Of a stretch of 64,000 nucleotides of DNA, positions 31,501 to 39,261 are shown in pieces; position 1 is the first letter of the stretch, and every line of letters starts with the position of its first letter. Both the position numbers and the translations under genes were made by a program. Source of the DNA: Rhodococcus sp. Leaf247. GTDB lineage: Bacteria > Actinomycetota > Actinomycetes > Mycobacteriales > Mycobacteriaceae. The notes beneath the pieces are model-generated. The model was not told the DNA's origin. It searched no databases and saw only the letters and a program-made list of their open reading frames with translations. The stretch is from the NCBI RefSeq assembly GCF_001426185.1, contig NZ_LMRP01000001.1:1404765-1468764 (forward strand). The letters run 5' to 3'.

Positions 31501-34105
31501 GACCGAGGTTCGCGGCCACGTCGCCGCCGGCTGCGAGGGCGGTGGCGAGCGCCGCGGACAGCTGTGCGGCGAGGCCGCCGGTCAGCAGACCCGCGAGGTC
31601 GGCGTCGAGGAGTCCGCCGGCGCCGAGGACGGCGGCGAGCGAAGTTCCTAGCGTGGCGACGAGGTCGGCTCCGAGGCCGACGACTCCGTCGAGTCCGAGG
31701 ACGCCGGTCAGGTCGAGTGCACCGCCGAGGATGGTGGTCAGGCCGGCACCGAGGTCCAGGCCACCGGCGAGCAGGCCGACGAGCTGTGCGCCGAGGTCGG
31801 CCGACAGGACGCCGCCCAGCACTGCACCGAGGGTGGCGCCGAGGTTGGCGGCGACTGCTCCGCCGGCGGCGAGTGCGCCGGACAGTGCGGCGCCGAGGGT
31901 GGCGGCCAGGTTCGCGCCACCGAGGATGTCGAGGTCGCCGAGCAGATCCAGATCGCCCGCCAGTCCGAGGACGCCCTGGAGTGCAGCGCCGAGCTGTGCG
32001 GTCAGGCCGGCGGCGAGTCCGCCCGTGAGACCGGCGCCGACACCGAGTGCACCGGTGAGCGCAGCGGCGAGAGTGGCTCCGAGGCCGGCGACGGCGTCGA
32101 TGTCCAGGCCGCCCGCGACGTCGACGAGTCCGGCGAGCACGCCGCCGAGGGCGAGGCCGAGGTCACCGGCGAGGTCGCCGCCTGCTGCGATCGCTCCGGA
32201 CAGTGCCGCGGCGAGCTGGGCGCCGAGGCCTGCGCCCAGGAGTGCGGTCAGATCAGCGCCGAGCAGGCCGCCCGCGCCGAGGAGTGCTTCGAGTGATCCA
32301 CCGAGGGTGGCGAGGACGCCGGCGCCGAGGCCCAGCGCGCCGTCCACATCCAGCAGAGCGGCGACGTCGAGCAGGCCGCCGAGGCCGAGTGCGCCGTCGA
32401 AGATGGTGGCCAGAGCGGCGCCGAGGTCGATCTCACCTGCGAGCAGACCGATGAGCTGTGCGCCGAGATCGGCGCCCAGCACTCCGCCGAGCACAGCGCC
32501 GAAGGCTGCGCCGAGGGTGCCCGCGACGGTGCCGCCGGCGACGAGAACGCCGCTGAGGGCGGCGGACAGGGTTGCTCCGAGAGCCGCGGCGATGTCCGCG
32601 TTGCTCGCGAGCAGCGCGGCGAGATCGAGGTCACCGGCCAGTGCGAGAACTCCGTCGAGTGCAGCGCCGAGCTGCGCGCCGAGTCCGGCACCGAGGCCGA
32701 GGGCTCCGGCGAGAGTGGCACCGAGGGTTCCTCCGACGCCGAGGAGGGCGTCGAGATCGAGGGCGCCGGTCGCGCCGGTGACAGCTCCGAGGAGCAGTCC
32801 GAGGGATGCACCGAACTCACCGGCGATGTCGCCGCCGGCTGCGAGAGCGGCACCGAGAGCTGCGGAGAGTTCGCCGGTCAACGTGCCCGCCAGAGCGGCG
32901 ACGACGCTGGTGTCCAGCAGAGCGGTGAGAGTCGCACCGAGGCCGCCGGCCACGTCGACGACGGCTCCGAGAGCGCCGCTGAGTGCTGCCGTGACGTCGG
33001 CGGTCGCGCCGAGTGCGCCGGTCAGAACCGTGCTGATAGAGCCTGCGACACCGAGTCCTGCGGTGAGGGCTGCGGCGAGGTCGGCACCGATGGAACCACC
33101 CGTGGTGATGGCGGCACCGAGAACGCCGCCCAGTGTCGCTCCGACGTTGGCGCCGAGAACGCCGCCGACAGCGAGTGCGGTGGAGAGGACGCCGGACAGT
33201 CCGACGACGGCGTCGAGATCGAGGCCGCCGGCGACACCGAGCACGGCGTCGAGCGCTGCGGCGAGCTGTGCACCGACACCGGCGCTCAGGCCCAGCGCCG
33301 CGGTGAGGGCACCGGCGATGGTGGCACCGAGCTCGACGATGGCGTCGAGGTCGAGGACGCCGCCGAGTGCGAGGACTGCGTCGAGTGCCGCACCCAGTGC
33401 CGCGCCGAACTCTGCTGCGAGGTCGCCGCCGATCGACAGGCCGTTGGCCAGGACGAGCGCGAGGACGGTGGTGAACTGGCCTGCGATGTCGAGATCGCCC
33501 AGGTCGATGAGGCTCAGGTCGAGTCCGCCGAGCAGATCGATGTCGCCGATGCCGCCGAGGTCGAGAGAAGCGAGGTTCAGACCGCTGAGATCGAGCGAGG
33601 CCAGGTTCAGGCCGCTCAGGTCCAGATCACCGAGGTTCAGGTTGCCGATGTTGCCGATGCTCCCGATGGCCAGTCCGCCACCGATCAGGGTCGGGCTGAA
33701 GTTGAAACCACCGACGTTGAACCCACCGAAGTTGTTGCCACCGAAGTTGTTGTTGCTGAAATTGCCGTTGTTGTTGTTGTTCCCGACGTTGTTGACGCCG
33801 CCGAACGTGACGTTGTTGCCGCCGAAGGTCGCGTTGTTCCCGCCGAACACGGTGCTGTTGTTCACGCCGCCCACGGTGACGGTGCTGTAGTTGTTGCCGG
33901 CGTTCACGATGGAGGCCAGGCGCGATCCACCCGCGAACAGTCCGGACTCGGCGACCATCGGTGCGACGGCGACGATGTCGGAGTGGCACACGTCCGGCAG
34001 GCCGGCAGCGTTCAGGGATGCCTGCGGGTTGGCGCAGTAGGCAGCGGCGGCTTTGTCGTCGCGGAGAAGGCTGAGGATGAAGTCGAGAACGGCGTTGGTG
34101 GCCAT
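28568..34105 (-). CDS. iniB: Giant IniB-like Gly/Ala/Leu-rich repeat protein, 1845 aa
   Basis: The N terminus (NAVLDFILSLLRDDKAAAAY, then NPQASLNAAGLPDV) matches the IniB head of mycobacteria. Residues about 65-125 are Asn/Gly-rich (VGGVNNSTVFGGNN), and about 140-185 are pentapeptide-like (LDLSGLNLASLDLSGLNLAS). Then come some 1400 residues of imperfect repeats built from units like LGAALGGVLG, LAGGLDLGA and AAGGDVAANLG. A less regular, Asp-richer C terminus (residues about 1640-1845) contains SGVTDGLTGGLTDTLGGG and ends acidic. There are no cysteines beyond the head and no obvious signal peptide. From memory, M. tuberculosis IniB is about 480 aa, so this one is nearly four times longer. ATG at 34105 has ACAGGAG upstream. 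It heads the iniBAC operon. Confidence 0.88.
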   Translation of the reverse strand: MATNAVLDFILSLLRDDKAAAAYCANPQASLNAAGLPDVCHSDIVAVAPMVAESGLFAGGSRLASIVNAGNNYSTVTVGGVNNSTVFGGNNATFGGNNVTFGGVNNVGNNNNNGNFSNNNFGGNNFGGFNVGGFNFSPTLIGGGLAIGSIGNIGNLNLGDLDLSGLNLASLDLSGLNLASLDLGGIGDIDLLGGLDLSLIDLGDLDIAGQFTTVLALVLANGLSIGGDLAAEFGAALGAALDAVLALGGVLDLDAIVELGATIAGALTAALGLSAGVGAQLAAALDAVLGVAGGLDLDAVVGLSGVLSTALAVGGVLGANVGATLGGVLGAAITTGGSIGADLAAALTAGLGVAGSISTVLTGALGATADVTAALSGALGAVVDVAGGLGATLTALLDTSVVAALAGTLTGELSAALGAALAAGGDIAGEFGASLGLLLGAVTGATGALDLDALLGVGGTLGATLAGALGLGAGLGAQLGAALDGVLALAGDLDLAALLASNADIAAALGATLSAALSGVLVAGGTVAGTLGAAFGAVLGGVLGADLGAQLIGLLAGEIDLGAALATIFDGALGLGGLLDVAALLDVDGALGLGAGVLATLGGSLEALLGAGGLLGADLTALLGAGLGAQLAAALSGAIAAGGDLAGDLGLALGGVLAGLVDVAGGLDIDAVAGLGATLAAALTGALGVGAGLTGGLAAGLTAQLGAALQGVLGLAGDLDLLGDLDILGGANLAATLGAALSGALAAGGAVAANLGATLGAVLGGVLSADLGAQLVGLLAGGLDLGAGLTTILGGALDLTGVLGLDGVVGLGADLVATLGTSLAAVLGAGGLLDADLAGLLTGGLAAQLSAALATALAAGGDVAANLGLALGGVLGTITGGLDLNGVLGADLAAALTAALGLDGDLTGGITAQLAAALDAVLGVAGGADVTAALSAALGLGGELAAGLGATLGTTLAAVLGADLGAQLTGLLAGGADLGAALTAVLGGALDLDGVFGIGADVAAGLVGTLGTTLAAALGVGGLADVDLTALLGGDLTAVLSTALAGALGLGGELGGNLGLALGGLVGAVTDLSAGADLGAVLAAALGVSGGAAATLSGALDALLGAAGGLDLTAILGADADVAATLGAALSAALSAGGPLAANVGAALGGVFGTVLSGDLGAQLAGLLGGGIDLDAALTTVLGGALGLGGLVDLGGVADLGGLLDLDLVGGLAGSLGAVLGAGGLLTGDLQALLGGDIAAQLSTALGVALGLGGEAAGNLGLALGGVLSGVTDLTAGADLGAAIAGALGITGEGAATLAGALNTALGLGGALDLDGLLSADIAGTVGAALGGALAAGGDVAATIGATLGAALGGSLTADLQAQLGALLAGGLDVDAALAAVLGAAPDLDLDADLAGLLGGALSTGLGLVTGVGLPDTDLDLGTGLAAALGLGGAAAAGLGGALGTVLGGTVLADLDADGLLAGDLGGIVSAALGDALNVGGVLDLDTDLVGGFGTALNTALGLTGGLDTAALGDLPATLGAAFGVGGTAGAELGTALGALLDVTGGADPVAGLGTALGATGDLTTMLDAAFDTALAAGGELSADGLPISGLLDANTGLEGGLSALTTLTGGLGAAGAVAGGLDGTLTGVGGAVTDPDAVAGAVANLGGGLATGLGLGLSNVAQGGAQLGSELSGGLTGMAEGTGGVFGGFEISPDGEFTGGLDNTSEFTGALEGGVDATADAVGQFQNSTDAVLGGVAGASDGLGLGAVADVTGDALGAVTTDGGLGGDIAGEATSWQDVDAESAFDGPAAAGDVSDGLTGTVSGVTDGLTGGLTDTLGGGLGGADEAPEADSAVDNVLDFGQDN
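29990..32490 (-). repeat. Higher-order tandem repeat inside iniB (period about 580-670 bp)
   Basis: Within the protein repeats, a recognisable block recurs five times: ADLGAQLIGLLAGEIDLGAA near 32440-32480, ADLGAQLVGLLAGGLDLGAG near 31768, ADLGAQLTGLLAGGADLGAA near 31188, GDLGAQLAGLLGGGIDLDAA near 30602 and ADLQAQLGALLAGGLDVDAA near 30002. Spacings are about 673, 581, 586 and 600 bp, always a multiple of whole codons. Between blocks the order of secondary motifs (GDLAGDLGLALGGVL, GATLGAALGGVL) is also kept. This points to growth by segmental duplication. Confidence 0.75.
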
Positions 34106-34413
34106 CGTGAATCTCCTGTGTGTTCGGGGTTAGCTGGTGAGCCGGCGATCAAGCCGACGGGTGCGGCTCGTTGTCACCAAAACTAGGGCGATCCGTGACT
34201 TCTCCCAACGGGGCACAGCCCCCTTCCTCCACCCCGGGGTTCGCACCCGGACATTTCGGGGGAACTAGGGGGCATAGGGGATCGTCCCGCTCTAGAGTTG
34301 TGAGGAGTAACGAATCGGCCCCTCGCGACGACGTCATGCGTGGACGGCACTCTCGCACCCGGGAGAACGCGGTCCGACACACCGGCAAAAGCAGTGGAAA
34401 CGGAGTCGGCGTC
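34106..34413. promoter_or_regulatory. Divergent promoter region, iniB (minus) and Hsp70-like operon (plus)
   Basis: The 308-bp gap has no gene. For iniB a promoter can be drawn on the minus strand as TTGGGA (34208-34203), a 17-bp spacer and TAGTTT (34185-34180), giving a leader of roughly 70 nt before the ATG. On the plus strand TAGAGT at 34293-34298 is a possible -10 for the Hsp70-like gene, whose ATG at 34414 has CGGAGT upstream. Close head-to-head promoters suit joint control by the LuxR-family protein encoded just downstream; its binding site is not identified. Confidence 0.45.
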
Positions 34414-36207
34414 ATGGCTGCAGGTCTGGGAATCGAAGTCGGGTCGAGTAGTTCGACCGCCGTGGTCGTCGACGGGCCGGGACGGCTGGACGACGCGATC
34501 ACCGTCGTGCGATCGACCGCACTGTCCGTCGCGCCCGACCGTGCACCCGCGCTCGCCGCGCCGGGAACGGTCGACAGTTCGTTCCTCACCGGATACGCCG
34601 GACGCGTCGGCGATCCGGTTGCGTTGGTGACCGACGACGGCCGCAGTTACACCGGCGACGAGCTGTACGCGACGACGCTCGAATGCCTCGTCGACGAGGC
34701 CCGCGCTGCCGGTGCGGCCGAGAACTCCGCCATTGTCGTCACCTATCCGACGGCATGGCCCGAGTACACGGTCGACCGTCTCCGCAACGCCGCCGCGCGC
34801 CACGGACTGACCGACGTCACCTTCGTTCCCGACGCCCTCGCAGCCACGGCCTGGATGCAGCAGACCTCCGACGCCGTCGACGACGGCATCGTCCTGGTCG
34901 CCGACCTGGGCGGCAGCGCCCTCACCGTGTCGGTCGTCCGCACCGGCGCCGAGTCGGCGATCCTCGGACGCGGCGCACGCACCGAGGACGTCAGCGGCGC
35001 CCACATCGACCAGATCGTGCTGGCGCACGTCCTCGACAACATCGACTCCTCGTCGATGGACCCCTTCGAACCCGCCACGGTCGACGCACTCACCGCGTTG
35101 CGGGCGCAGTGCGCGATCGCCAAAGAAGCGTTGTCCTCCGACACCGAGACCGTGGTCCCGGTTCACCTGCCCGGCATCGATACCGACGTCCGGTTGGTCC
35201 GCTCCGAGATCGAGGAACTGCTGCGCGAGACGTTCGACGACGTCACCCGCGTCGTCGGTGATGCCCTACGCACCGCGGGTGTCGACCCGGAGTCGGTGGA
35301 CCGTGTCCTCCTCGTCGGCGGCGGTGCCGCCATCCCGATGCTGACCGAGACCGTCTCCTCCGCACTGCGCAAGCCCGTCACCGTCGGGGCCAACCCGGCG
35401 GCGACGTCCGCGTCCGGCGCGGCTCTGCTCGCCGCCGAGGTCGCCTCGACATCCGCCGAACTGGACCGGGTGGGAGCGGGCGCCGCTGTCGTCGGCGCCG
35501 CAGCACTGGACGACGACGATGACACCGAACTCATCCCGCCGGTCACCGAGCGCCCCGCGTCGGCACGGACCAGCACGCCGGCGCCGGTGTCCCGCACGTC
35601 GTCGCACGCCAAGCCGGGCCCGTCCCGAGGCAAACGCATGGCCGTCATCGGCGGTGTCGCCGCGGCGATCGCTCTTCTCGCGGCGGGCGGTCTCGCCGCC
35701 GGCACCGGACTGGTCGGGGGCACGTCCGAGGACACCACCCCGGCCGGGACCAGCGCCGTGCAGCCCGCTGCCTCCGACGGCTCGGTAGCCCCGACGACCA
35801 CCACGGTCGCCGGCGTCGATCCGGTCACCGGTCGCCCGCTCACCACCGGTGCGGCCGGAGCCTCCACGACCGGGGCTGCCGCCGTTCCCGGTGCGGCGTC
35901 CCCCACGGCCGGAGCTCCCGCACCCGGAGCAGCCACGGTCCCCGGCGCCGCTCCCAATGCGAACGTTCCGAGTGCTCAGGTGCCGAGCGTGCAGGCGCCG
36001 TCCGTGCCCGCCTACACGCCCCCCGCATACACGCCCCCGGCCTACACGCCGCCGCCTCTCCCCGCGAATCCGCTGCCGGGCGTCGTCGGAGGAGTCACCG
36101 ACGGCCTCGGTAACGTCGTCGGCGGCCTCGGGAACACGGCCGGCGGCGTCGTCGGCGGCGTCGGGAACGGACTCGGCGGGGCTCTCGGCGGACTCACCGG
36201 CCAGTGA
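34414..36207 (+). CDS. Hsp70-like membrane protein with Pro/Ala- and Gly-rich outer tail
   Basis: Residues 1-340 form an Hsp70/actin-type ATPase domain: GIEVGSSSSTAVVV (phosphate-1-like), VVTYPTAW, FVPDALAATAW, the phosphate-2 loop VLVADLGGSALTVSVVRTG and the adenosine loop VLLVGGGAAIPMLTE. No Hsp70 substrate-binding domain follows. There is a basic linker (SRGKRMAV), one transmembrane helix (about residues 409-433, IGGVAAAIALLAAGGLAAG), a Thr/Ala/Pro-rich stretch with repeats YTPPAYTPPAYTPP, and a Gly-rich end (GGVTDGLGNVVGGLGN). The ATPase is therefore cytoplasmic and the tail outside. I used ATG 34414 (597 aa), not an in-frame start 81 codons earlier, for its Shine-Dalgarno and domain start. 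It heads an operon divergent from iniB. Confidence 0.85.
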   Translation: MAAGLGIEVGSSSSTAVVVDGPGRLDDAITVVRSTALSVAPDRAPALAAPGTVDSSFLTGYAGRVGDPVALVTDDGRSYTGDELYATTLECLVDEARAAGAAENSAIVVTYPTAWPEYTVDRLRNAAARHGLTDVTFVPDALAATAWMQQTSDAVDDGIVLVADLGGSALTVSVVRTGAESAILGRGARTEDVSGAHIDQIVLAHVLDNIDSSSMDPFEPATVDALTALRAQCAIAKEALSSDTETVVPVHLPGIDTDVRLVRSEIEELLRETFDDVTRVVGDALRTAGVDPESVDRVLLVGGGAAIPMLTETVSSALRKPVTVGANPAATSASGAALLAAEVASTSAELDRVGAGAAVVGAAALDDDDDTELIPPVTERPASARTSTPAPVSRTSSHAKPGPSRGKRMAVIGGVAAAIALLAAGGLAAGTGLVGGTSEDTTPAGTSAVQPAASDGSVAPTTTTVAGVDPVTGRPLTTGAAGASTTGAAAVPGAASPTAGAPAPGAATVPGAAPNANVPSAQVPSVQAPSVPAYTPPAYTPPAYTPPPLPANPLPGVVGGVTDGLGNVVGGLGNTAGGVVGGVGNGLGGALGGLTGQ

Positions 36208-38144
36208 CCTCGCTCGACGAGCGGACTGCTCTGGAGACACTGCTGTCCTCGCGTGATCACACCGCCCTGGCGGTGCTGACTCTCGCGTCGGTGGGGCTGT
36301 CACCGGATCCGTACCTCGTCGCGGATGTCGCCTCCACCCCGCTTCCCGACGCGTCCGCCGCGGTCGAACGAGCATGGGGCTGCGGCATTTTGAGCGAGAC
36401 CGGCGTCCTGTCGGACTCCTCTCGTGAGGCCTTGCGTGCCGTGATGGGCGAGCACGGCATGTTCGGTGTGCTGCGTCGATTGATTCGCGTCCAAGTCGAG
36501 CAGGGCGGCCCGACGGCGGAGCTGGCGGTGGCCGTCGCCGCGGCCGGTATCCGCGATCCACTGCTGGCGGAGCATCTGGTCTCGGCTGCGTCGACGGCGG
36601 ATCATGCCGCGGCGCGCGCACTCTGGGATGCAGCCGTCTCGGCCGGCGCACAGGGCGACGCCGTGGCCGTCGCATCGGCCGAGGCGTGCGTCGCCGACGG
36701 AGACCTCGATGCCGCCGCGCTCGCCGTGGATTCGGTGTTGAGTTCGGAGACGGCGTCGGTGCGCGATCTGCGCGCCGCGGTGAGGATCGCGGCGACCGTC
36801 GCGATGATGCGCGGCACCGCCTCTCACGCCGCGGACCTCTACCGGTGGCTCGGCCCCGAACGCGTCGGGCCGGACGCGTCCCACGCCGTCACCTCGCTTC
36901 TCGCCGTCGGTGACGTGTCCTGCGCCGTCGCCCTGTCGGCCGGCACGAGGCCCACCGCGGTGAGTTCTGCCCCGCCGACCACCGCAAATGCCCGGTCGGG
37001 TCTCGTCGCCCGCGGACTGTTGGATTCGGTGCGCGACTCGTCCACCGCCGCCATGGGGTCGTTGCTCCGGGCGTCGTCGATGTCGGACACGGCCATGGGC
37101 TCACGCGCCGAACCGGAGCACCCGTCGGCGATCGCTGCACTGCTCGCATTGCACACGGGCGATCCGGGCACCGCGAGAGCTGTTCTGTCCGAGATGATCT
37201 CCGCGTGCGGGGAGTCGGCACGCAGCCGACTATTGATGGCGTGGACGGCCCTGGCGTCGGGCGATACCGCCACGGACCACACCAGCGATCTGGATCCGGC
37301 CGACCTGTTCCAGCGAGATGCCCTGTCCTACTACGCTCTTCGTGTCGCGACGGCACGCCGCCGCGGCGACACGGGCGCGCTGATGACGGCATGGCAGGAC
37401 GCGCGACGCACCGTCGCCGAAGCGGAACCCGACCTGTTCTCGTTGATTCCGCTCGGCGAACTGTGGCTTGCTGCAGTGCGTCTGGGGGACACCGATCGCA
37501 TCTCCCATTCCGTCGCGTCGGCCACCGCACTCGTCGCATCGCTGGGGGAGCCGCCGACGTGGGCGGCGACCTGGCACTGGTACGGCATCCAGGCCGCCAT
37601 CCTCGGCGGCACTCCGGCCGACCTGCTCCCCCACGCCCGCTCCCTCGGGTCGTTCTCCGACCGCAGTCCCTACGCCGCGGCGCTGGCGGCGGCGGGCAAG
37701 GCGTGGCTCCGCGTCCTGCAGGGCGAGCCGGACATGACCGAAGTCGAATCGTGTGCGCGGACCATCGCCAAGTTCGGCCATTCCTGGGATGCCGCACGCC
37801 TGGCCAGCGATGCCGCCCTCCGCGTCGCGGACACCAAGGACGCGACCTCGCTGCTCCAGATCGCCCGTGACATGGGCAGCACGGCGGCCGCGTCCGAGCC
37901 TGCCGATCAAGGCGTCACCGTGGCGGGCGCGCTGACCGACCGCGAGGCGGAGGTCGCGCATCACCTCGTTCTGGGACTGACGTACCGGGAGATCGGCGCG
38001 CAGATGTACATTTCGGCCAAGACGGTCGAACACCACGTCGCGCGCATCCGGCGGCGCCTGGGTGCGCAGTCACGTTCACAGATGTTGTCGATGCTCCGTG
38101 CAGCCGGATACGCGGAGAGCAAGGAACGCCAGGACCGATCATGA
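36204..38144 (+). CDS. Large LuxR-family transcriptional regulator, candidate IniR
   Basis: A 646-aa protein with a C-terminal LuxR/GerE helix-turn-helix: LTDREAEVAHHLVLGLTYRE, then YISAKTVEHHVARIRRRLGA (residues about 575-630). The rest is Ala-rich helical repeat without a Walker A motif, resembling the TPR-like arm of MalT-type regulators with the ATPase lost. The GTG start overlaps the Hsp70-like stop by 4 bp, and its own stop overlaps the next gene by 4 bp, so the three genes are translationally coupled. In M. tuberculosis a large regulator (Rv0339c, from memory IniR) lies between etfD and iniB. Gene order makes this the likely counterpart, controlling iniBAC. Confidence 0.8.
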   Translation: MTSLDERTALETLLSSRDHTALAVLTLASVGLSPDPYLVADVASTPLPDASAAVERAWGCGILSETGVLSDSSREALRAVMGEHGMFGVLRRLIRVQVEQGGPTAELAVAVAAAGIRDPLLAEHLVSAASTADHAAARALWDAAVSAGAQGDAVAVASAEACVADGDLDAAALAVDSVLSSETASVRDLRAAVRIAATVAMMRGTASHAADLYRWLGPERVGPDASHAVTSLLAVGDVSCAVALSAGTRPTAVSSAPPTTANARSGLVARGLLDSVRDSSTAAMGSLLRASSMSDTAMGSRAEPEHPSAIAALLALHTGDPGTARAVLSEMISACGESARSRLLMAWTALASGDTATDHTSDLDPADLFQRDALSYYALRVATARRRGDTGALMTAWQDARRTVAEAEPDLFSLIPLGELWLAAVRLGDTDRISHSVASATALVASLGEPPTWAATWHWYGIQAAILGGTPADLLPHARSLGSFSDRSPYAAALAAAGKAWLRVLQGEPDMTEVESCARTIAKFGHSWDAARLASDAALRVADTKDATSLLQIARDMGSTAAASEPADQGVTVAGALTDREAEVAHHLVLGLTYREIGAQMYISAKTVEHHVARIRRRLGAQSRSQMLSMLRAAGYAESKERQDRS

Positions 38145-39151
38145 GTACCGAGAACCGGCCGCAGTCGGACCGATCCGTCGGTCTGCACGTGACCGATCTG
38201 CATTCCACCGCTGTCGTCGTCGCGACCGGCTCGGGAGAACTGGTGCGGGTTCCGGTCGTCCACGACACCGTCCTGTACCTGCGCCCCGACGGCACGTCGA
38301 CGCTGCGTCGGCCGGACACCATGAGCACCGATATCGACGTCGTCGACAGGTTCGTCACCCATGTCGGCGATCCGGCCGGCGTCGTCTCGGCCCGCGGCGT
38401 ACCGATGCGTGCCGAAGATCTGATGGCCACGGCGATGTTCCTGCTGCTCACGGAAGTGTCCGACGCCGGTGAGGACGTCACCGGCATCACCGCCGGCGCC
38501 ACCCACCCGCGCGACTGGTCCTCGGACCGTATCGACGCGCTGCGGGAATCTCTCGACTTCCTCGGATTGCAGCAGGTGTCGCTGCACCCCGAGTCGACCA
38601 GCGCATCCGCGACGCTCGGACATGCCGACTCCCGCCTCGCCTCCGCCGTCGTGGCCGCACGTGCTGCGACAGGGGTGCCGGCCGCACCGACGGACTCCGG
38701 TGCGCCCGCCCGGAAGGATCGACGGCTGGTCTTTGCGATCGCCGGCATGGGCATCCTCGCTGCGATCCTCGTGCTGGCAGCGGGCGTGACCTATCTGATG
38801 TCGGGTCGCACGACCACGACGGCGGTGCCCGTCGTGGAAAACGCGACCACGACGCAGACCACCACGACGACGCGGGCGGCCCCGTCGTCGAGCATCGGAT
38901 TCCCGACGGTGGTGCCGGGTGCACCGGCGCCCGCCGTACCCACCCGCGCCCCCGCCGTGGTGCCGCGGACGACCGCCGCGGCGCCTCCTCCCCCTGCGCC
39001 GCCGGCCCCCGCACCTGCCCCTGCGCCCGAACCGGCACCGGTCACCACCGAGCCCACAGTGACCGAGGAACTTCCCACCACGACCCCTGACGCGACGCCC
39101 TCCGCGACGGCGTCGAGCGCCAGCTCCTCTCCCCTGCCTCCTCCCGCGTAG
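38141..39151 (+). CDS. Half-Hsp70-like membrane protein with Pro/Thr-rich tail (paralogue 2)
   Basis: Residues 1-170 resemble only the N-terminal half of the upstream Hsp70-like ATPase: VGLHVTDLHSTAVVVATGSG, FVTHVGDPAGVVSARGVPMR, ITAGATHPRDWSSDRIDAL, then LDFLGLQQVSLHPESTSASA. The phosphate-2 and adenosine loops are absent, so ATP hydrolysis is unlikely. One transmembrane helix follows (residues about 197-222, VFAIAGMGILAAILVLAAGV), then about 110 residues of Thr/Pro/Ala low complexity ending SSPLPPPA, probably outside the membrane. Its ATG overlaps the LuxR gene by 4 bp. Confidence 0.75.
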   Translation: MSTENRPQSDRSVGLHVTDLHSTAVVVATGSGELVRVPVVHDTVLYLRPDGTSTLRRPDTMSTDIDVVDRFVTHVGDPAGVVSARGVPMRAEDLMATAMFLLLTEVSDAGEDVTGITAGATHPRDWSSDRIDALRESLDFLGLQQVSLHPESTSASATLGHADSRLASAVVAARAATGVPAAPTDSGAPARKDRRLVFAIAGMGILAAILVLAAGVTYLMSGRTTTTAVPVVENATTTQTTTTTRAAPSSSIGFPTVVPGAPAPAVPTRAPAVVPRTTAAAPPPPAPPAPAPAPAPEPAPVTTEPTVTEELPTTTPDATPSATASSASSSPLPPPA

Positions 39152-39261
39152 ACGACGGTTCGTCGGCGACCAAGCGTCACGGACGGTACGGTTGGGCTAC
39201 CGGGGCGCTCGTGATCGAGTCGCTGCACCATGCCCGGTGGAGGTCGAGAGGGGGCGGAACC

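Noticed and set aside
31374-33890. An 838-codon plus-strand frame opposite iniB
   Set aside because: Its Pro/Arg/Ser/Ala composition mirrors the Gly/Ala repeats of iniB and no start signal or domain is visible.
34171-34413. Upstream in-frame extension of the Hsp70-like gene (ATG 34171)
   Set aside because: It would cover the divergent promoter region, lacks a ribosome-binding site, and the extra 81 residues are low complexity; ATG 34414 has a good Shine-Dalgarno.
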